From NCBI GenBank assembly GCA_028868895.1, contig JAGWTP010000034.1:1-36731 (forward strand): a DNA stretch of 36,731 bases. The letters run 5' to 3'. The notes under the pieces were generated by a model. It saw only the letters and a program-made list of their open reading frames with translations. It had not been told where the DNA came from and made no database searches. Shown here in pieces: positions 1 to 7,284 of the stretch. Position 1 is the stretch's first letter. Each line of letters opens with the position of its first letter. This stretch comes from Burkholderiales bacterium. Lineage in GTDB: Bacteria; Pseudomonadota; Gammaproteobacteria; Burkholderiales; Burkholderiaceae_C. Made by a program: the position numbers and the translations under genes.

Positions 1-13
1 TGGTGCGGGGCCC

Positions 14-859
14 GTGCGCCCGGCCACTCGCCGGGCGCGGCTGCGCGCCTTGCTGGGCCGCCACGAACGCAGGCTGTGGGCCGGCGCCGTGCTGCTGCTC
101 GCGGCGGCGATCGCGCTGCACGGCCCGCTGGCGCCGCGCCCGCCGGCGCTGACGCTGGCGCAGATCGACACCGCGATGCGCAAGTCGATCGACGAAAAGC
201 CGCTGCCTGCGGCGACGACGCGCGCCTACGAGACGATCCTGCCGTCGGTGGTGCGCGTGGTCGGCCTGATGACCGAAGGCGACGACGGCCGCGACGACCC
301 CGACGCGCGACACGGCCCGGTCGAGCGTGGCGTGGGCACCGGCGTGGTGATCATCGACAACGGCACGATCCTGACCAACCTGCACGTGATCAAGGGCGCC
401 CGGCGCATCCAGGTGCTGTTCATGGACGGCACCGAGTCCGACGCCCGGGTGATCAACACCCAGCCGGAGAACGACCTGGCGGTGCTGCGCGCCCGCACCA
501 TCCCCGACGACCTCGAGGCGGCCACGATGCGCAGCACCGCCGACCTCGCCCCCGGCGACGCGGTGCTGGCGGTGGGCTTCCCGTTCGGCATCGGGCCGTC
601 GGCATCGAGCGGCGTGGTGTCGGGCCTGAAGCGCGAGTTCCGCTCGCCCGACGGCCACCAGACGCTGACCAACCTGATCCAGTTCGATGCCGCTGCCAAC
701 CCGGGCAATTCCGGCGGGCCGCTGGTGACGATGGACGGCGCGGTCGTGGGCATCGTCACCGCCATCCTGAACCCCACGCACCACCGCACGTTCATCGGCA
801 TCGGCTTCGCGATGCCGATCGAGAACGCGGCCGCCGCGGCCGGCATGCCGCCGTTCTGA
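14..859 (+). CDS. S1C-type trypsin-like serine protease, no PDZ domain (start may lie upstream of window)
   Basis: Probable envelope protease of the HtrA/DegP-like S1C group. The catalytic triad is visible: His124 in TNLHVI, Asp154 in ENDLAVL and Ser233 in GNSGGP, with a typical oxyanion-hole setting. A basic N-terminus (residues 1-20) is followed by one hydrophobic segment (about 22-36) that looks like a signal anchor, placing the protease domain in the periplasm. The protein ends about 45 residues after the catalytic serine, so the PDZ domain of classical DegP/DegS is missing. The frame stays open to the left window edge, so the GTG at 14 is only the first start inside the window. It ends 22 bases before moxR on the same strand, which suggests co-transcription with the MoxR/DUF58/VWA genes. 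Protease class is well supported; the substrate is unknown. Confidence 0.85.
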   Translation: MRPATRRARLRALLGRHERRLWAGAVLLLAAAIALHGPLAPRPPALTLAQIDTAMRKSIDEKPLPAATTRAYETILPSVVRVVGLMTEGDDGRDDPDARHGPVERGVGTGVVIIDNGTILTNLHVIKGARRIQVLFMDGTESDARVINTQPENDLAVLRARTIPDDLEAATMRSTADLAPGDAVLAVGFPFGIGPSASSGVVSGLKREFRSPDGHQTLTNLIQFDAAANPGNSGGPLVTMDGAVVGIVTAILNPTHHRTFIGIGFAMPIENAAAAAGMPPF

Positions 860-881
860 ACCAACGCGAGTACCGCCCCGA

Positions 882-1880
882 ATGGACCAACAAACCAGCC
901 GCCCCGCCGATGCCTCCACGCTGATGGAGCAGATCCTGTACGAGGTCAAGCGCGTCGTCGTCGGCCAGGACCACTTTCTCGAGCGCGTGATGGTGGCGGT
1001 GCTGGCGCAGGGCCACCTGCTGGTCGAAGGCGTGCCGGGGCTGGCCAAGACGCTGACCGTCAAGACGCTCGCCGCCACCTTGCGCGGCACCTTCAAGCGC
1101 ATCCAGTTCACGCCCGACCTGGTGCCGGCCGATCTGGTGGGCACGCGCATCTTCAACCCGCGCAGCGGCGAGTTCAGCACCTCGCTCGGCCCGGTGTTCA
1201 CCCACCTGCTGCTGGCCGACGAGATCAACCGCGCGCCGGCCAAGGTGCAAAGCGCGCTGCTCGAGGTGATGCAGGAGCGCCAGGTCACGATCGCCGGTGA
1301 AACGCACCGCGTGCCCGAGCCGTTTCTGGTGATGGCCACGCAGAACCCGATCGAGACCGAGGGCACCTACCCGCTGCCCGAGGCGCAGGTCGACCGCTTC
1401 ATGATGAAGGTGCTGGTCGACTACCCGAGCGAAGAAGAAGAGTTCGTGATCGCCCAGCGCGTGACCGGCCCGGCCACCGCGGTCGCGGCAGTGGCGAGCA
1501 TGGGCCAGCTCGCCGAGTTGCAGCAGGAGTGCCGCAAGGTCTATGTCGACCCGGCGCTGATGCAGTACGCAGTGAGGCTGGTCAGCGCCACGCGCCGCCC
1601 CGAGCGCTACGAACTGGCCGACACGGCCAGGTACCTGAGCTACGGCGCCAGCCCGCGCGCCACCATCGGCCTGATCGAAGGCGCACGTGCGCTGGCCTTC
1701 ATGCGCGGTCGCAGCTACGCCTTGCCCGAAGACATGACCGGGCTGGTCGGCGACGTGCTGCGCCACCGGCTGGTGCTGTCGTACGAGGCCCTGGCCGACG
1801 GCATCACCGCCGACGCCATCGTGCAGCGCGTGATGAAGAAAATCGCGGTGCCCGACAAGCCGCTGCAGACGGGTGCCTGA
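882..1880 (+). CDS. MoxR family AAA+ ATPase
   Basis: AAA+ chaperone-like ATPase of the MoxR family, which in known systems works with VWA-domain proteins to mature or activate other complexes. Walker A is GVPGLAKT (residues 50-57), Walker B is LLLADEIN (109-116, with D113 and E114), and sensor 1 is N155 in ATQNPIE. The length of 332 residues is normal for the family and the C-terminal lid domain is present. The stop codon lies immediately upstream of the DUF58 gene, and DUF58 and VWA genes follow with no real gaps, the standard moxR-DUF58-VWA order. No signal peptide or membrane segment is seen, so it is cytoplasmic. Confidence 0.95.
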   Translation: MDQQTSRPADASTLMEQILYEVKRVVVGQDHFLERVMVAVLAQGHLLVEGVPGLAKTLTVKTLAATLRGTFKRIQFTPDLVPADLVGTRIFNPRSGEFSTSLGPVFTHLLLADEINRAPAKVQSALLEVMQERQVTIAGETHRVPEPFLVMATQNPIETEGTYPLPEAQVDRFMMKVLVDYPSEEEEFVIAQRVTGPATAVAAVASMGQLAELQQECRKVYVDPALMQYAVRLVSATRRPERYELADTARYLSYGASPRATIGLIEGARALAFMRGRSYALPEDMTGLVGDVLRHRLVLSYEALADGITADAIVQRVMKKIAVPDKPLQTGA

Positions 1881-1881
1881 A

Positions 1882-2883
1882 ATGGTCGCCAGGCCCGCCC
1901 CGCCGGCCCAGGCGCCGGCGCCACGCACGCAGGGCGCCGAGGCGCTGCTCAAGCGCCTCGAATGGACGGTCATCCGCCGCCTCGACGGCCTGCTGCAGGG
2001 CGACTACCGCACGCTGTGGCGCGGCGCCGGCCTGGACCTGGCCGACCTGCGCGAATACCAGCACTCCGACGACGTGCGCCACATCGACTGGAACGTCACC
2101 GCACGCCTGAACCAGCCCTATGTGCGCCAGTTCACCGAAGACCGCGAGCTGGCCGCGTGGTTCCTCGTCGACCTGAGCGCGAGCGTGGACTTCGGTTCGA
2201 GCGCGCTCGGCAAACGCGATGTCGCGCGCGAGTTCGTCGGCGTGCTGGCGCGGCTGCTCACCCGCCACGGCAACCGCGTCGGCGCGCTGCTCTACGGCAC
2301 CGCGGTCGACACCGTGCTGCCCGCACGCGGCGGGCGCGTGCACGTGCTCGAACTGCTGCAGCGCATGGCGGCGCGCCCCGAGCGCAGCGCGCCCGGCGCG
2401 ACCGACCTGCGCGAGCTGCTGCGGGCGGCGCAGCGCATCGTCAAGCGCCGCAGCAGCGTGTTCGTGATCTCCGACTTCATCAGTGCGCCGGGCTGGGAAG
2501 CCGCGCTGGCCCGTCTCGCGCTGCGCCACGACGTGACGGCGGTGCGCCTGTTCGACCCGCTCGAAATGGAGCTGCCCGACCTCGGCCTGGTGACGATGAT
2601 GGACGCCGAGAGCGGCGAGCAGCTCGCCGTCGACACCCACGAGCGCGGCTTTCGCGAGCGCTTCGTCGCTGCGGCGCAGCGGCGCGAGGCCGCACTGCTC
2701 GGCGCGCTCGCGCGCGCCGGCGTCGACACCCTGGAGCTGGCCACCGACGGCGATCTGATGGACGCGATCCTGCGCTTCGCCGACCTGCGCAAGCAGCGCA
2801 GCCGTCTGGCCAACTGGAGCGGCAAGCCGGGGCGCGCCGGCGTGGGCGCGCACCTGTCGTCGATCGGCGTGAGCCCGGCATGA
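1882..2883 (+). CDS. DUF58 domain-containing protein
   Basis: Soluble protein of the DUF58 family, the usual middle partner in moxR-DUF58-VWA operons. The hallmark motif DDVRHIDWNVTAR is at residues 63-75, followed by a VWA-like fold starting at LVDLSASVDFGS (95-106). A second conserved stretch, VFVISDFIS, follows in the middle of the protein. The ATG at 1882 was chosen because it directly follows the moxR stop; an in-frame GTG at 1873 that overlaps moxR is the alternative and would add three residues. The 3' end overlaps the next gene by four bases (ATGA), showing translational coupling. Length is about 333 residues. The molecular role of DUF58 proteins is not firmly established. Confidence 0.92.
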   Translation: MVARPAPPAQAPAPRTQGAEALLKRLEWTVIRRLDGLLQGDYRTLWRGAGLDLADLREYQHSDDVRHIDWNVTARLNQPYVRQFTEDRELAAWFLVDLSASVDFGSSALGKRDVAREFVGVLARLLTRHGNRVGALLYGTAVDTVLPARGGRVHVLELLQRMAARPERSAPGATDLRELLRAAQRIVKRRSSVFVISDFISAPGWEAALARLALRHDVTAVRLFDPLEMELPDLGLVTMMDAESGEQLAVDTHERGFRERFVAAAQRREAALLGALARAGVDTLELATDGDLMDAILRFADLRKQRSRLANWSGKPGRAGVGAHLSSIGVSPA

Positions 2884-3935
2884 ACGACCTGCCGCTCAAG
2901 CCCTTCATGACCTTCATCTGGCCGGAGATGTTGTGGGGCCTGCTGGCCGTGCCGCTGCTGGTCGCGCTGTACTTCTGGATGCTGCGCCGGCGCAAGAAGA
3001 CCGCGCTGCGCTACGCCAGCCTGAGCCTGGTCAAGGAAGCGATCGGCGCGGGCCTGGCGTGGCGCCGCCACCTGCCGCCGGCGCTGCTGCTCACCGCGAT
3101 CACCGCGCTGCTGTTCGCCGTCGCGCGGCCGGCGGCGGTCGTGACGCTGCCGTCGGCCGAAAAGACGATCGTGCTGGCGATCGACGTCTCGGGCAGCATG
3201 GCGGCCACCGACGTGCTCCCGGACCGCATGACGGCAGCGAAAGAAGCCGCCAAGGCATTCATCGCCGAGCTGCCGCGCAGCGTGCGCATCGCGGTGGTGC
3301 AGTTCGCCGGCACCGCGGCGGTGGTGCAGCCGCCCACGCTGAGCCGCGACGACGTGGTGGCGGCCATCGACCGCTTCCAGCTGCAGCGCGGCACCGCGAT
3401 CGGCAGCGGCCTCGTGCTGTCGCTGGCCACGCTGTTCCCCGATGCCGGCATCGACCTGTCGCAGATCACCGGCCAGCGCGCGATGCCGCCGGCAACGGGC
3501 GACGCGCCCAAACCCGAGTTCGTGCCGGTCGCGCCGGGCTCGTATTCGTCTGCCGCGATCATCCTGCTCACCGACGGCCAGCGCACCACCGGCCCGGACC
3601 CGATCGACGCGGCCAGGATGGCGGCCGACCGCGGCGTGCGCGTCTACACCGTGGGCATCGGCACCAAGGAAGGCGAGATCATCGGCTTCGAGGGCTGGTC
3701 GATGCGGGTGCGGCTCGACGAAGAAACCCTCAAGAACATCGCCAGCCTGACCCGCGCCGACTACTTCTATGCCGGCACCGCGCAAGACCTGAAGCAGGTC
3801 TACCAGGGCCTGTCCACGCGCATGATCGTCGAGAAGAAGGAAACCGAGATCAGCGCGCTCTTCGCCGCGTTCGCCGCGCTGCTGGTGATGGCGGCGGCGG
3901 GGCTGTCGTTGTGGTGGTTCGGGCGGGTCGCGTAG
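2880..3935 (+). CDS. Membrane-anchored VWA domain protein (BatA-like)
   Basis: Inner-membrane protein with a von Willebrand A domain. Two transmembrane segments lie at about residues 16-35 and 66-83. The VWA domain starts with an intact metal-ion-dependent adhesion site, DVSGSM (102-107), and continues through the conserved LLTDGQRTTG stretch. A final transmembrane helix lies near residues 329-347. The topology matches BatA of Bacteroides aerotolerance operons and its proteobacterial relatives. The start overlaps the DUF58 stop (ATGA). The usual further genes (a second VWA gene, a TPR gene, a BatD-like gene) are absent: the next gene is convergent and belongs to a toxin-antitoxin module. It probably acts with MoxR and DUF58 in an envelope-related maturation process. 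Confidence 0.9.
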   Translation: MNDLPLKPFMTFIWPEMLWGLLAVPLLVALYFWMLRRRKKTALRYASLSLVKEAIGAGLAWRRHLPPALLLTAITALLFAVARPAAVVTLPSAEKTIVLAIDVSGSMAATDVLPDRMTAAKEAAKAFIAELPRSVRIAVVQFAGTAAVVQPPTLSRDDVVAAIDRFQLQRGTAIGSGLVLSLATLFPDAGIDLSQITGQRAMPPATGDAPKPEFVPVAPGSYSSAAIILLTDGQRTTGPDPIDAARMAADRGVRVYTVGIGTKEGEIIGFEGWSMRVRLDEETLKNIASLTRADYFYAGTAQDLKQVYQGLSTRMIVEKKETEISALFAAFAALLVMAAAGLSLWWFGRVA

Positions 3936-3959
3936 CGGAGTGCGTCGACCGTGCGCGGG

Positions 3960-4244
3960 CTAGAACAGGTCGCTGTGCGTGCCCGTTCGAATGAGCTTGA
4001 GGGCGCCGGCTTTTGCATCTCCCTCCTTGTCGTAAATGAGGAGCCAGTCCGGCTCGACGTGACACTCACGCACGCCGTCATATTCGCCTGACAGCTCGTG
4101 GTCACGGTGCTTCTTGTCGAGAGGCCGGTCATTGAGCAATTCCTTGACGACCGAGCGCATCTTTTCCCAGTCGTAACGACCCGGCTTCTTGATTCGCTTC
4201 TTGTCGGTCTTGAACTGGCCGGTCTCCCGGAGCGCTCGGGGCAT
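3960..4244 (-). CDS. yafQ: YafQ family type II toxin (mRNA interferase)
   Basis: Ribosome-dependent mRNA endonuclease of the RelE superfamily, YafQ branch. The residues known to matter in E. coli YafQ have clear counterparts: H49 in HELSG, H62 and D66 in CHVEPDWLLIY, and H90 in the C-terminal TGTHSDLF. The length of 94 residues is normal. It lies 9 bases downstream of its antitoxin gene on the same strand, the antitoxin-first order usual for dinJ-yafQ, and converges with the VWA gene 24 bases away. All key residues are present, so the toxin looks functional. Its base composition is lower in GC than the flanking genes, in keeping with a mobile toxin-antitoxin module. Confidence 0.93.
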   Translation of the reverse strand: MPRALRETGQFKTDKKRIKKPGRYDWEKMRSVVKELLNDRPLDKKHRDHELSGEYDGVRECHVEPDWLLIYDKEGDAKAGALKLIRTGTHSDLF

Positions 4245-4253
4245 GTGTCAAGC

Positions 4254-4487
4254 TCAAAAGCTGTCAACAGAGACGTCAGTCACCCTGCCGGCTTTTGCTG
4301 CCTTGATGGCCGCCAGCGTCGTAGCGTTCGGACGAGGCACGTCCATGGGCAGCCCGCCTTTTTCGACGACGCTGCGCAGGAACAGGCGGATGGCGGTACT
4401 CACGTCCAAGCCAGCAGCCTTGAGGACGGCGGCGGCCTCGCGCTTGAGCTCGGGCTCGACCCTGGAACGAACATCGACGGTCAACAT
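4254..4487 (-). CDS. dinJ: RelB/DinJ family antitoxin
   Basis: Antitoxin of 77 residues with an N-terminal ribbon-helix-helix DNA-binding segment (strand near LTVDVRSRVEP, helices around residues 12-42) and the DinJ-type stretch GLPMDVPRPN leading into a toxin-binding C-terminus. It neutralises the YafQ toxin encoded immediately downstream and should repress its own promoter together with the toxin. An AAGGAG ribosome-binding site lies at 4494-4499, six bases before the ATG at 4487. A promoter and palindromic operator candidate sit just upstream. Confidence 0.92.
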   Translation of the reverse strand: MLTVDVRSRVEPELKREAAAVLKAAGLDVSTAIRLFLRSVVEKGGLPMDVPRPNATTLAAIKAAKAGRVTDVSVDSF

Positions 4488-4521
4488 GAGGAACTCCTTC
4501 GCAGGGTTTCTGAGTGCGATT

Positions 4522-4560
4522 TGTAGCTACATTGTAGCGCAGGCGATTCAGCGTCGGCAA
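4522..4560 (-). promoter_or_regulatory. dinJ-yafQ promoter with palindromic operator
   Basis: Reading on the minus strand, a -35-like TTGCCG (4555-4560) is followed after 18 bases by TACAAT (4531-4536), one mismatch from the sigma-70 -10 consensus. A perfect 10-base palindrome TGTAGCTACA (4522-4531) abuts and shares one base with the -10 element, and part of the same sequence (TGTAG) recurs on the upstream side. This is a plausible binding site for the DinJ ribbon-helix-helix dimer, giving autoregulation. The promoter is read from sequence; the operator role is inferred. Confidence 0.65.
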
Positions 4561-4571
4561 CCTCGTGAGGA

Positions 4572-6149
4572 TCAGCCGAACCGCCCCTGCAGGAACCACC
4601 CCTGCGTGGCCCCCGGCATCGGCACGCGTGCGCGGTAGACCCACACCAGCGCGCCGCCGGGCAACTGGGCGATGAAGTAGTCGCGCTCGGCGAGCGCGGC
4701 GTCCCACCAGCCGGACTCGATGCGCTCGGGGCCGCTGAGCAACTGCAACGGCTGGCCGTCGAGCAGCGGGCCGCGATCGCGTTCGCGCAGCGGTTCGGGC
4801 GGGTGCAGCAGCCACACCGGGCGCACCGGCGAGGTCGGGGGCGGCGCGCCGCCGGAGTTGCCGGCCGGGAGGATGGCGGCGTGCGCGCGCATCGGGCGGA
4901 CCCCCGGGCGCATGTGCGCGTCGGCCCGGCGCCAGGCGCTCGCGCGCTCGGGGCGGTGGTCTTGCCGCGCCACCAGGCGCAGCACCTGCTCGGTGCCGAG
5001 GCGCGCCTGCAGGCGCTCGATCAGGCGCGTGAGGCCCTCCTGCTCGGACTGGGGCGTCGGGAACAGCTCGGCGTTGGGCGGTGCGCGCCGGGCGATGTCT
5101 TGGGCGTGCAGGCGCAGTTCGAGCGTGGGTGCGGGCAGCTGCAGCGACGCGAGCCGTTCGCGCAGCAGCACCAGCAGGTGGGCGGGGTCGCGCGAGGGCT
5201 CGGCCAGTGCGATCTCGAGCGCCGTGGAGCCGGCCGTGAGCGCGGCGCGGCGCGAACCTTTTTCATGCTGCATCACGAGCGTGTAGCGGCGCACGAAGGC
5301 GTGCTGCGCGGCAAGCCAGGCGATCAGCCGGGCGAGCAGCAGCTGGGCGCCGTGCAGCAGCTGCTCGGTGGTGTCGGCGCGGGCGTGGAGCTCGAGCCGG
5401 CTGTCGAACGTGCTCGCCGGCACGAGGGGCTCGCGCGGGTCGGGGCACTGGCCGGTTGCGCGGTCGAGTTGGCTCAGCATCGCCTCGCCGAAGCGCCGCG
5501 CCAGGCCCTCGCGCGGCACGCGCTTCAGGTCGGCCAGCGTGCGCAACCCCATGCCCTGCAGGGCCTCCCAGTGCGCGCGGCCGGGGCCGAGCAGCCAGGC
5601 CGGTGCGGCGTCGAGGGCGCGCCGGGTGGCGGCGAGGTCGACGCAGTCGAGCTGCGGGTGCACGCGCGCGAGCAGCGCCGCGCCGAGGGCCGTGCTGGCG
5701 CTGACGGTGTGCAGCCGGTGGCCCAGCGGCGCGAGCGCGGCGTGCAGGCGCTGCAGCAAGGCCGGCGCTCCGCCGAAGTAACGCAGGCTGGCCTGCACTT
5801 CGAGCAGCACGGTGTGGGCGGCGGTGCCGCGGGTCGATGCCGAAGCGATGTCGCCGGCGAACTCGATCACGACCATCGGCGTGAAGGCCAGCGCCGCGTG
5901 CGCGACGGCCGTCAGTGCCTGGGCGTCACGGGCCGGGTCGGCCTGGCCGAGCGTGAGCTGCGGCGCGAGCGCGAGCGCGGTGGCACGCTGCAGACCGGGC
6001 TTGACGCCAAGCGCGCGCGCGGGCGCATTGGCGCTGACGATGGCGCGCGCGTCGAGCAGCGCCAGCGGCTGGCCGCTCGCCTCGTGCGCCAGCGTGGCCG
6101 CGAACGATTCGAGCGACAGCAGCGGCAGGTGCAGGGCGATCCAGAGCAC
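4572..6149 (-). CDS. imuB: ImuB, catalytically inactive Y-family DNA polymerase homologue
   Basis: Second subunit of the SOS mutasome, related to DinB/UmuC but acting as a hub that links ImuA, DnaE2 and the beta clamp during error-prone lesion bypass. The fold is recognisable (525 residues), but the catalytic acidic residues are missing: the N-terminal DxDxFFAxVE motif is replaced by LHLPLLSLESFA, and the central SIDE motif by LLEVQASLRYFGG. The ImuB-specific C-terminal domain is present, with GPERIESGWWD, RDYFIAQ and the final GWFLQGRFG. It lies 69 bases downstream of imuA. dnaE2, usually next in the cassette, does not follow; the dinJ-yafQ module does. Confidence 0.93.
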   Translation of the reverse strand: MLWIALHLPLLSLESFAATLAHEASGQPLALLDARAIVSANAPARALGVKPGLQRATALALAPQLTLGQADPARDAQALTAVAHAALAFTPMVVIEFAGDIASASTRGTAAHTVLLEVQASLRYFGGAPALLQRLHAALAPLGHRLHTVSASTALGAALLARVHPQLDCVDLAATRRALDAAPAWLLGPGRAHWEALQGMGLRTLADLKRVPREGLARRFGEAMLSQLDRATGQCPDPREPLVPASTFDSRLELHARADTTEQLLHGAQLLLARLIAWLAAQHAFVRRYTLVMQHEKGSRRAALTAGSTALEIALAEPSRDPAHLLVLLRERLASLQLPAPTLELRLHAQDIARRAPPNAELFPTPQSEQEGLTRLIERLQARLGTEQVLRLVARQDHRPERASAWRRADAHMRPGVRPMRAHAAILPAGNSGGAPPPTSPVRPVWLLHPPEPLRERDRGPLLDGQPLQLLSGPERIESGWWDAALAERDYFIAQLPGGALVWVYRARVPMPGATQGWFLQGRFG

Positions 6150-6218
6150 GGGAGGGAATCGGCAAGACAGCAGTCGGGATCACGCGGCTTCGGCAGGGCC
6201 GACGAAGCACGATGCGGT

Positions 6219-7217
6219 TCAGCCGGCGGCGAGGTTGACGAACGTGGCGGCGTGCAAGCCATCCGGGCCCGGACGGCCGGCCACTTCGCCGCCCGCAGGC
6301 TCGCCGCCCGCACGCGCCACGCCTGCCGGTTCGCCACCCGCAAGAGCCACACCTGCGGGTCCCGCGCCCGCAACTCCCACACCTGTGGGCCCTGCGCCCG
6401 CAGTTCCAACGTTCGCACGCACGGCACTCGATCTCGCCCGCTGCAGCGCCGTGCCCGACAGCACCGGCGGCAGCGCGAGTTGCACCGGTGCGGCCAGCGG
6501 CGGCCCGCGGCGCTTGAGCACGTGCACCGCCAGCGCGTCGGCGCCGTTGGCTCGCAGGCCCAGGCGCAGCGGCGCGGCCGTGGGACGCTGCGCCGCGCTC
6601 ATCTCGCGCAGCACGAAGGCCGGGCCGTCGTGGGCGTGCGCGGCCAGCTGCAGGCGGCGCAGCCGCTCGGCGCGCAGGCGCGGCGGCAACCAGGCGAGCA
6701 CCGCGCCGACATGGCCGCTCTTGAGTGCCTGCTCGAGCGCCCACAGGCTGTCGGAGCCGGCGATCAGCCGGGCCCGGGTGTTGATGACCAGCAACTGCTC
6801 CACGTCGAAGCCGAGCCGCGCGAGTGCGAGCGCCGACAACTGCGCCGGCGGGTCGAACAACATCACCAGCCGGCCCGCCTGCTGGGTGGCGACCAGGCTC
6901 GCGCCGAGCAGGCGGATCTCGCCGACCCCCGGGTGCGGCAGCAGCAACTCGGTGAGCACGCGGCGCGGCCACCCGCCACCCGGGAGCTGCGCATCGAGCA
7001 AGGCAAAACCGCTGGGCACCGCGGCGTCGGCGTGGCGGCCGAGCTGGTGGCCGAGCCACACGCCGGGATGCAGGCTTTCGGGGTGGACGACGGCGGGCCG
7101 GCGCGGCGCGGCAGGTGCGGCGCCGGCCGACGGATCCGCCGCTGGCCGGTACAGCGCCCGCGCGGCGCCCGCCGCCGGGGGCAGCGGCCGAGACACCGAA
7201 GCGGGCAAACAGTCCAT
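6219..7217 (-). CDS. imuA: ImuA, SOS translesion synthesis protein (RecA/SulA-like)
   Basis: First gene of the SOS mutagenesis cassette. ImuA is a RecA-like protein required with ImuB and DnaE2 for damage-induced mutagenesis. The family core is clear: an N-terminal HPGVWLGHQLG, then LPGGGWPRRVLTELLLP, a RecA-like core, and VHVLKRRGPPL near residue 240. The C-terminus is unusual: after the LPP stretch it has an additional region rich in Gly, Ala, Pro and Val containing a ten-residue tandem repeat (see repeat at 6292-6411). The ATG at 7217 is preceded by an in-frame TAA 15 bases upstream, lacks a Shine-Dalgarno sequence, and lies only 7 bases from a LexA box, so the transcript is probably nearly leaderless. 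Confidence 0.92.
   Translation of the reverse strand: MDCLPASVSRPLPPAAGAARALYRPAADPSAGAAPAAPRRPAVVHPESLHPGVWLGHQLGRHADAAVPSGFALLDAQLPGGGWPRRVLTELLLPHPGVGEIRLLGASLVATQQAGRLVMLFDPPAQLSALALARLGFDVEQLLVINTRARLIAGSDSLWALEQALKSGHVGAVLAWLPPRLRAERLRRLQLAAHAHDGPAFVLREMSAAQRPTAAPLRLGLRANGADALAVHVLKRRGPPLAAPVQLALPPVLSGTALQRARSSAVRANVGTAGAGPTGVGVAGAGPAGVALAGGEPAGVARAGGEPAGGEVAGRPGPDGLHAATFVNLAAG
6292..6411 (-). repeat. 30-bp tandem repeat inside imuA (four copies)
   Basis: Four consecutive 30-base units (6292-6321, 6322-6351, 6352-6381, 6382-6411), diverged but in register. On the minus strand each encodes ten residues of the form VGVAGAGPAG or VALAGGEPAG. The unit length is a multiple of three, so the imuA frame is kept. 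It is a coding minisatellite in the C-terminal tail of ImuA and not a CRISPR, since there are no spacers. Confidence 0.9.
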
Positions 7218-7221
7218 TCGG

Positions 7222-7243
7222 GAACTGTACGTTTATACAGTTC
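7222..7243 (-). promoter_or_regulatory. LexA (SOS) box upstream of imuA
   Basis: A perfect CTGT-N8-ACAG site (7225-7240) inside a longer palindrome with arms GAACTGT and ACAGTTC. This matches the gamma/betaproteobacterial LexA consensus. On the minus strand it contains TATAAA (7232-7237), a likely -10 element, so LexA binding would directly block the imuA promoter. Confidence 0.93.
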
Positions 7244-7284
7244 TTTGCGCAAGTTGCTGCCTCCTTCGTCGCCGAGGGTGCAAC

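Noticed and set aside
6292-6411. CRISPR-like array
   Set aside because: Units are directly adjacent without spacers and continue the imuA reading frame.
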